A DNA stretch of 64,000 nucleotides from Arthrobacter humicola (GTDB lineage: Bacteria > Actinomycetota > Actinomycetes > Actinomycetales > Micrococcaceae), in NCBI RefSeq assembly GCF_022803015.1, contig NZ_JAFKON010000013.1:1-64000 (forward strand). Reading direction: 5' to 3'. A program made the position numbers and the translations under genes. The notes under the pieces are model-generated. The model did no database searches. It was not told where the DNA came from and saw only the letters and a program-made list of their open reading frames with translations. How positions within the stretch are numbered: position 1 is the first letter of the stretch; each line of letters opens with the position of its first letter. Below, one piece after another: positions 58,675-64,000 of the stretch.

Positions 58675-60740
58675 GCGAGCCTGCCGCATCGCCGCCCAGT
58701 TTCGATCCGGCCGTCGTCATTCGTTCCAGGGCGTACATCTCTGCGCTCGTGCTGGCTGCGGTCTTGGGCGTTCCCATCTCGGTCATTGCGTACGGCTTTC
58801 TCGCTTTGGTCGCGGTGGTCCAGCAGTACGTCTTCGTCGGCCTGCCGGAACAAGTCCTCGGGGGTCCCGTTCCTGCCTGGTGGCCGGTTCCCTGGTTGGT
58901 GCTGTGTGGGCTGTTGACGGCGTCGACCATACGGTATCTGCCGGGAACCGCGGGCCACTCACCGGCTTTCGGATTCAAGACGGGCGGCGGTCCGCCCAGC
59001 GGCCGGGAGCTCGTGGGCATTATTCTCGCGGCACTGACCACGCTCAGCCTGGGTGCGGTGCTCGGGCCGGAGGGTCCGCTGATCGCGATCGGTGGCGGCC
59101 TCGGGGCGTTGGCGGTGCACCTGGCGAAGAAGGACGCTCCGCCGATGGCCCTGACGATCATGGCGTCGGCCGGCAGCTTCGCAGCGATCAGTACCCTGCT
59201 CGGATCCCCCGTGCTCGGTGCATTCCTGATCATGGAGGCCGCCGGGATCGGGGGAATGACGCTGAGCCTGATGGCGCTGCCCGGACTGCTCGCTTCCGGC
59301 GTCGGGGCGCTGGTGTTCGTCGGCCTGGACGGCTGGACCGGGCTGGGCAGCTTCTCGCTGGCGCTGCCCGTCGTGCCGCCTGCGGTGCCGCCGACCCTGG
59401 CGACGCTGGGCTGGGCGGTGATCATGGGCGTCGTCGGCGCGCTGTTGGGATGGTTGATCCGCTGGGTCGGGCTCTCGCTTCGTCCGGTCGTGCACCTGAA
59501 CCGGATGTTGGTGACCTCTGGGCTCGGCCTGCTGATCGGTCTTGCCGCGATGGCCTACCAGTTGATCTCTGGGAACAGCTTCACGCAGGTCTTGTTCTCG
59601 GGGCAGGACGCCCTTCCGGATCTGGTCGAACATGCCACGGACTACTCGCTTTCGGCGCTCCTCCTGCTGATCTCTTGTAAGGCCTTTGCCTACGGGCTCT
59701 CGCTGAGCGCATTTCGTGGTGGGCCCGTGTTCCCTTCGATGTTCATCGGTGCGGCGCTCGGTATTGTCGCGAGCGGGTTGCCCGGAATGAATCTCGCGGC
59801 AGGACTCGGCATGGGCATGGGAGCCATGTGCGCAGCCATGCTGCGGCTGCCGTTGACGTCGACCCTGCTGGCCACGCTGCTGCTGGGAGTGGACGGTGTG
59901 GCGGTAACACCGCAGGTGGTGGTGGCTGTGGCGGTGGCCTTCGTGATCTCCAATGTGCTCCCGGTCCCGGGCCCGAAAGGGCCCGTGGCGCCTGACGCTG
60001 GCGGGAAGGTCCACCATCGGGCTGCCTCGAAGTCCGGCCATGCAAGTGAGATGTCGAGCGCGGGAGGTTCGACCGGACGGGACCGGTGGATCGCGTGGTT
60101 GTTCATCATTGGCTCGAGTCTGTTCGCCTTGGGGGCGGTTCCGTCATACGCCGAGGCCGTGGGATTGCGCTTGTGCGCGATCACCTTCTTCGTCGGTTCG
60201 CTGTTCTTCACCAGTGCGTCGTTCCTGCAGTACCGCGAAGCCGTTGACGCCCTCCCGTTCCTGGGGACCAAGCGCCGCCACTCGTTTTGGGTCTGGGCGC
60301 CACGGAATCTCGGCTGGCTCGCCTGCGCGGTTCAACTTGCCGGCACGCTGTGGTTCAACTGGAGTACGGGAAACGCATTGCGGGTCAATCTCAGTGTGGC
60401 GCTGACCGAGCAGCGGGTGTGGCGACCCGATGCGCTGGGTTCAGTCGCCTTCCTCGTCGCCAGCGGTGTGGCGTTGCGGGATGCCGGTCGCGCCATTGCC
60501 GGCAGGCCCAGGCCCCGGGTGTGGAAGATCGGCGTGATCAACCTGGCCGGCTCTGTTGCGTTCGGCGTCTCGGCTCTGGCGGCCTTTGTCATACCGTCGA
60601 GCGGCGCTGTCTGGAACGCCGACCTGGCCACTCTCGGCACCCTCGTAGGAGCCCTGTGCTTCCTCACCGGCGCGATTCTGATGCTGAGTCCAGAATCCGC
60701 CGCCGTCTCGGTTCCCGCGGACCGGGGAGCTCGTCCGTAA
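58671..60740 (+). CDS. ClC-family chloride channel/antiporter fused to a YrhK-like domain
   Basis: A 689-residue membrane protein. Residues 1-460 are a ClC core; LGPEGPLIAIGGG contains the gating Glu134, with GSPVLGAFLIMEAAG and the later GGPVFPSMFIGAALG. After a 45-residue hydrophilic linker a second membrane unit begins (RDRWIAWLFIIGSSLFALGA...LFFTSASFLQY), like YrhK-type domains. ATG at 58671 overlaps the stop of the leader ORF; the frame is open upstream to 58584. It is 31 bp before gadB. ClC antiporters support glutamate-dependent acid resistance in enteric bacteria by balancing charge, so the pairing is functional sense. Confidence 0.85.
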   Translation: MSEPAASPPSFDPAVVIRSRAYISALVLAAVLGVPISVIAYGFLALVAVVQQYVFVGLPEQVLGGPVPAWWPVPWLVLCGLLTASTIRYLPGTAGHSPAFGFKTGGGPPSGRELVGIILAALTTLSLGAVLGPEGPLIAIGGGLGALAVHLAKKDAPPMALTIMASAGSFAAISTLLGSPVLGAFLIMEAAGIGGMTLSLMALPGLLASGVGALVFVGLDGWTGLGSFSLALPVVPPAVPPTLATLGWAVIMGVVGALLGWLIRWVGLSLRPVVHLNRMLVTSGLGLLIGLAAMAYQLISGNSFTQVLFSGQDALPDLVEHATDYSLSALLLLISCKAFAYGLSLSAFRGGPVFPSMFIGAALGIVASGLPGMNLAAGLGMGMGAMCAAMLRLPLTSTLLATLLLGVDGVAVTPQVVVAVAVAFVISNVLPVPGPKGPVAPDAGGKVHHRAASKSGHASEMSSAGGSTGRDRWIAWLFIIGSSLFALGAVPSYAEAVGLRLCAITFFVGSLFFTSASFLQYREAVDALPFLGTKRRHSFWVWAPRNLGWLACAVQLAGTLWFNWSTGNALRVNLSVALTEQRVWRPDALGSVAFLVASGVALRDAGRAIAGRPRPRVWKIGVINLAGSVAFGVSALAAFVIPSSGAVWNADLATLGTLVGALCFLTGAILMLSPESAAVSVPADRGARP

Positions 60741-60771
60741 CCCCCTTTCAACAGTCTCTTGAGGAGAAGTG

Positions 60772-62151
60772 ATGTCAATAAATTCCCAGCCGGCGGACGC
60801 CGACGTGGCACTGTTCGGCAACCGATTTGTCACCCAGGAGGTTCCGAGCCGGGAGTTCCCGGAGACCGGCATTCCTGCTGAGGACGCTTTGCGGCTGGTG
60901 TCGGAGGACCTGGCGCTGGAGGGTGATCCGGCCCGGAACCTGGCGACCTTCGTAACGACATGGATGGAGCCGCAGGCCCAGCAGATCATCGCAGCGAACC
61001 TGCACCGCAATTTCATCGACCACGCCGAATATCCCCGCACGGCCGAAATCGAGCAGCGCTGCATTCGGATGCTCGCAGACCTTTTCCACGCGCCCGGCGA
61101 GACGACGGGCGCCCGGACCCAGGGATCGTCCGAGGCGATCATGCTCGGCGGCCTGTCCCTGAAGTGGAACTGGCGCAAACGCCGCGAGGCCGCCGGCGCA
61201 TCGACGTCGAGCCCTAACCTGGTGTTCGGCGGCGACGTGCATGTTGTGTGGGAGAAGTTCTGCCGCTACTTCGACGTCGAGCCGCGGATCGTGCCCCTGC
61301 AGCCGGGGAAGTACACGATCGGCCCGGAGGACGTGGAGGCCCATATCGATGAGAACACCATCGGCGTCGCAGCCGTGCTGGGCACGACGTTCACCGGGCA
61401 CAAAGACGACATCGCCGGCATCAACGACCTGCTGGTCCGGGTCAAGGGTGAGCGGGGCCTTGATGTGCCGCTGCACGTGGACGGGGCCAGTGGGGGGTTT
61501 GTCTGGCCCTTCCTGTACCCGGACTCCAAGTGGGACTTCCGGCTCGAGCAGGTCCGCTCGATCAATGTCTCCGGACACAAGTTCGGACTGGTCTATCCCG
61601 GCATCGGCTGGCTGATCTTCCGGGAGAAGGCCGACCTGGCCAAGGACCTTGTTTTTGAGGAGAACTACCTCGGCAAGACCGACTCGACGTTCACCCTGAA
61701 CTTCTCCACCGGCTCGTCGATGGTTCTCGCCCAGTACTACAACTTCGTGCGCTACGGCCGCGCCGGCTACACCTACATCATGCAGAACATGCAGTCCAAC
61801 GCCCGCGCCCTCGCCGAGAAGTTGGAGGCCATGGGCCGGTTCGAGATCATCGGCCCCGACGAGGAGCAACTTCCCCTGGTTGCGTTCCGGCTCGCCGCCG
61901 ACCCCGGGTACGACGAGTTCGACATTGCCTGGCAGCTCTCGGCCGAACGCGGCTGGATGGTGCCGGCCTACACCCTGCCGCCGAACGCCCAGAACGTGAC
62001 GATCATGCGTGCGCTGGTCAAGGAAACGATGAGCCGCGAGCACGTCGACACGCTCGCCCGGGATATCGAGGAGGCGTGCTCAACGCTGGCGAAGAAGGGC
62101 GGCGCGCACGAATCCGAACGAAAGAAGATCGTCACCGGACCCGGGCATTGA
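60772..62151 (+). CDS. gadB: Glutamate decarboxylase
   Basis: A 459-residue PLP enzyme converting glutamate to GABA and CO2, consuming a proton. The N-terminus shows NRFVTQEVPSREFPETGIPAEDALRLV, GARTQGSSEAIMLGGL and the PLP-Lys270 in NVSGHKFGLVYPGIGW, as in GadB. The C-terminus ends ESERKKIVTGPGH, like the pH-sensing tail of group-II GadB. ATG at 60772 has GAGGAG upstream. No GadC antiporter is in the window. Confidence 0.95.
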   Translation: MSINSQPADADVALFGNRFVTQEVPSREFPETGIPAEDALRLVSEDLALEGDPARNLATFVTTWMEPQAQQIIAANLHRNFIDHAEYPRTAEIEQRCIRMLADLFHAPGETTGARTQGSSEAIMLGGLSLKWNWRKRREAAGASTSSPNLVFGGDVHVVWEKFCRYFDVEPRIVPLQPGKYTIGPEDVEAHIDENTIGVAAVLGTTFTGHKDDIAGINDLLVRVKGERGLDVPLHVDGASGGFVWPFLYPDSKWDFRLEQVRSINVSGHKFGLVYPGIGWLIFREKADLAKDLVFEENYLGKTDSTFTLNFSTGSSMVLAQYYNFVRYGRAGYTYIMQNMQSNARALAEKLEAMGRFEIIGPDEEQLPLVAFRLAADPGYDEFDIAWQLSAERGWMVPAYTLPPNAQNVTIMRALVKETMSREHVDTLARDIEEACSTLAKKGGAHESERKKIVTGPGH

Positions 62152-62192
62152 CTGGGTGGCGCCAACAATGAGCGCGGCGCAGGAACGGTCGG

Positions 62193-63074
62193 TTATTTCT
62201 TCTCCCTGACTGCGGCCGCTGCCGTCTCGCGCTGGGTGGCGGCCCAGCTGGCGAGGACTTTCAGGGCGTCCTCGGAGGGTGTCCCGGGATCTGCCGTGTA
62301 GACGTTGATGCGCAGCCCCGGGTCCGCGGGCAGTTCCAGTGCCTCGAAGCTCAGGTCCAGGTCCCCCACGATCGGGTGGTGGAGCCGTTTGCGGCCGGTG
62401 CGGTGGTACTTCACGTCGTGCCTCGCCCACCGGGTGCGGAACTCCTCGCTGCGGGTCGAAAGCTCTCCGACCAGGTCCGAGAGGTCCCTGTCGTAGGGGT
62501 TTTTCCCGGCGGTGGACCTCAGGACCGCGACGATGTCGTCCGCGCTGCGTTCCCAATCGGCGAAGAACTCCCGCGCTTTCGGGTTCAGGAAGGTGAACCG
62601 TGCACTGTTCGGCGGAGTCACCTGCTCAGCCATCATGTCCAGGTAGAGGGCACGGCCGAGTTCGTTGGCGGCAAGGACATCCCCGCGGTCGTTGCGGACC
62701 CAGGCCGGCGCCGTCGTGATCGCATCAATGACGCGTTGCACGCTCGGCCGCACCGTCTGCGGGCTGCGCTTTCGCCGCACCCGGGGAGCGGCCGTGGCCG
62801 CGCGGGCCAGGTCAAAAAGGTGGGCCGTCTCGGCGTCGTCAAGCTTCAGTGCCCGGCAGAGGGCTTCAAGGACGCTGTCCGAGGCGCCGGAGAGGTTTCC
62901 GCGCTCAAGGCGTATGTAGTAATCGATGCTCATCCCGGCGAGCATCGCGACTTCCTCGCGGCGCAGCCCGGTAACGCGGCGGTTTCCGCCGTAGACCGGG
63001 AGGCCGGCCTCCTCTGGCGTGATCCTGGCACGGCGGGAGGTCAGGAATTTCCGCACGTCGTCGCTGTGTGTCAT
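62193..63074 (-). CDS. XRE-family regulator with MmyB-like ligand-binding domain
   Basis: A 293-residue protein with a helix-turn-helix (GLRREEVAMLAGMSIDYYIRLERGNLSGASDSVLEALCRAL, about 40-85) and a C-terminal MmyB-like sensor (PAWVRNDRGDVLAANELGRALY...EEFRTRWARHDVKYHRTGRKRLHHP). Start is ATG at 63074; a GTG at 63083 is possible, as GGAGG lies very close to the ATG. It is divergent from the MFS gene with an 84-93-bp spacer and probably controls it, as is usual for this pair. Confidence 0.88.
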   Translation of the reverse strand: MTHSDDVRKFLTSRRARITPEEAGLPVYGGNRRVTGLRREEVAMLAGMSIDYYIRLERGNLSGASDSVLEALCRALKLDDAETAHLFDLARAATAAPRVRRKRSPQTVRPSVQRVIDAITTAPAWVRNDRGDVLAANELGRALYLDMMAEQVTPPNSARFTFLNPKAREFFADWERSADDIVAVLRSTAGKNPYDRDLSDLVGELSTRSEEFRTRWARHDVKYHRTGRKRLHHPIVGDLDLSFEALELPADPGLRINVYTADPGTPSEDALKVLASWAATQRETAAAAVREKK

Positions 63075-63167
63075 GGCCTCCACGCTACCCGCGGCCTATG
63101 CGACGAGGGAGGCACTGGCATTACCCGGAACGTCCGTGACTCCCCGCCGTTGAGAAATCACGGTTCC

Positions 63168-64000
63168 ATGGAAAACATGAATCCTGAACCCGCAGCTACT
63201 GGCCGCCCGGCGGCGATCCTGGCGATCATCCTCGCCAGCTACTTCATGATCCTGCTGGACAACTCGGTCATCTTCACGGCCCTGCCGAGCCTGCAGGCCG
63301 ATCTCCAGCTGGGTACCGGGGAGCTTTCCTGGGTCCAGGACGCGTACACGCTGGTCTTCGGCGGCCTGCTGCTTCTCGGCGCCCGGGCCGGCGACCTCCT
63401 CGGCCGCCGGCGTGTCTTCGTGTTCGGGCTGGTGGTGTTCTCGGTCGCGTCCCTGCTGATCGGGCTGGCCCCGGCGGGCTGGTGGGCGATCGCCGGCCGG
63501 GCGATCCAGGGCATCGGGGCGGCGATCGTCGCGCCCGCCTCCCTGTCCCTGCTCACGGCGAGCTTCCCGGAAGGCCGTGAGCGCACGCGGGCCGTGGCGT
63601 TATACGGCGCGACCGCAGGGATGGGTGCCAGCCTGGGACTGGTCATCGGCGGGGCGCTGGCCCACTGGATCTCCTGGCGTGCCGGGTTCTTCGTCAACGT
63701 ACCCATCGGCGCCGCGATGATCGCACTCGCTCCGCGGTTCCTCCCGGAAACCGGCAGGGCCCGCGGCCGCTTCGACCTGTTCGGCGCGCTCAGCGCGACC
63801 CTGGGTGTCGGCGCCCTCGTGTTCGGCATCATCAACACCGCCGACGCGGGCTGGGCCTCCCCGGCCACCTGCCTCGGGCTGGGCATCGCGGTCGCGGCCG
63901 CAGCCACTGTCCCGGCCGCCGGCGCTGCCGCAGCGCACCTGGCCACGCAGGTCAGCGCTGCCCTCACCACGGGCAGTGTCCTCCTGCTCCTGGCCCTGGC
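63168..64000 (+). CDS. DHA2-type MFS drug transporter, 5' part (truncated by window edge)
   Basis: The ATG at 63168 opens a frame that runs off the right edge (about 277 codons seen). MFS features are clear: a first helix ILAIILASYFMILLDNSVIFTALP, WVQDAYTLVFGGLLLL, the loop GDLLGRRRVF, and RAIQGIGAAIVAPASLSLL. The SWRAGFFVNVP motif of the EmrB/QacA (14-TM) subfamily is present. Probably an exporter of a toxic small molecule, regulated by the divergent XRE protein. Confidence 0.85.
   Translation, partial: MENMNPEPAATGRPAAILAIILASYFMILLDNSVIFTALPSLQADLQLGTGELSWVQDAYTLVFGGLLLLGARAGDLLGRRRVFVFGLVVFSVASLLIGLAPAGWWAIAGRAIQGIGAAIVAPASLSLLTASFPEGRERTRAVALYGATAGMGASLGLVIGGALAHWISWRAGFFVNVPIGAAMIALAPRFLPETGRARGRFDLFGALSATLGVGALVFGIINTADAGWASPATCLGLGIAVAAAATVPAAGAAAAHLATQVSAALTTGSVLLLLAL

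Overview
The window is high-GC actinobacterial DNA. Gene content and protein style fit a Micrococcaceae member of the Arthrobacter / Pseudarthrobacter / Paenarthrobacter type: a PaaABCDE phenylacetate pathway, branched-chain 2-oxoacid dehydrogenase next to an Lrp/AsnC regulator, paired LCP cell-wall ligases, an LAXTG-type surface protein, and many GTG/TTG starts. The genus is inferred from overall resemblance; there is no rRNA here. I saw no rRNA, tRNA or CRISPR array.

Layout. 1-340: 5' end of an IS110-type transposase and the element's non-coding end. 0.34-6.2 kb: an acyltransferase, then bkdABC (minus strand) with a divergent AsnC-type regulator. 6.3-22.0 kb: an exopolysaccharide (EPS) locus on the plus strand, with a tyrosine autokinase, four glycosyltransferases, a pyruvyltransferase, a flippase, GDP-fucose synthesis (gmd, fcl), a phosphoglycosyltransferase, UDP-glucose dehydrogenase, a DUF4012 protein and a Gly-Gln-repeat LAXTG surface protein. 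No polymerase (Wzy) is visible. VanZ and galU follow. 23.7-28.6 kb: paaABCDE-paaG (minus). 28.7-31.4 kb: PadR/permease-prefix pair, arfB, a small STAS-like protein.

31.7-43.5 kb is a second envelope/EPS block: lepB, a second tyrosine autokinase, an HprK-like/PqqD-like fusion, a Tat-exported repeat protein, a Wzb-type phosphatase, a GAF-PP2C phosphatase, a GH26-like/OpgC-like membrane fusion and two LCP ligases. 43.5-45.7 kb: oligopeptidase B. 46.0-49.3 kb: an Asn/Ala-rich two-repeat protein without signal peptide, coupled to a polytopic M50 metallopeptidase with a PqqD-like N-terminus and a twin-CxxC exterior domain. This pair is the best candidate here for an undescribed system.

49.3-54.9 kb: a repeat-rich segment with a decayed acetyltransferase fragment, a RibD/DHFR-like reductase, a GNAT enzyme, ackA, a small acidic protein and pta. 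55.0-57.5 kb: the second phenylacetate block paaI-paaK-paaR(TetR), 26 kb from paaA but sharing a similar operator-like sequence. 57.5-62.2 kb: a DUF427 protein, then a probable acid-stress unit (leader ORF, ClC-YrhK fusion, glutamate decarboxylase). The window ends with an XRE regulator divergent from an MFS exporter that runs off the edge.

How the parts work together: GalU and Ugd supply UDP-sugars and Gmd/Fcl supply GDP-fucose to the EPS assembly line, controlled by kinase/phosphatase cycles (two Wzc-like kinases, one Wzb-like phosphatase). PaaK activates phenylacetate, PaaABCDE epoxidises it, PaaG isomerises it and PaaI rescues CoA, probably all under the TetR protein. AckA-Pta interconvert acetyl-CoA and acetate. 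Coordinates were read by eye from the sequence; start codons were chosen from ribosome-binding sites and family N-termini and may be off by a few codons where noted.
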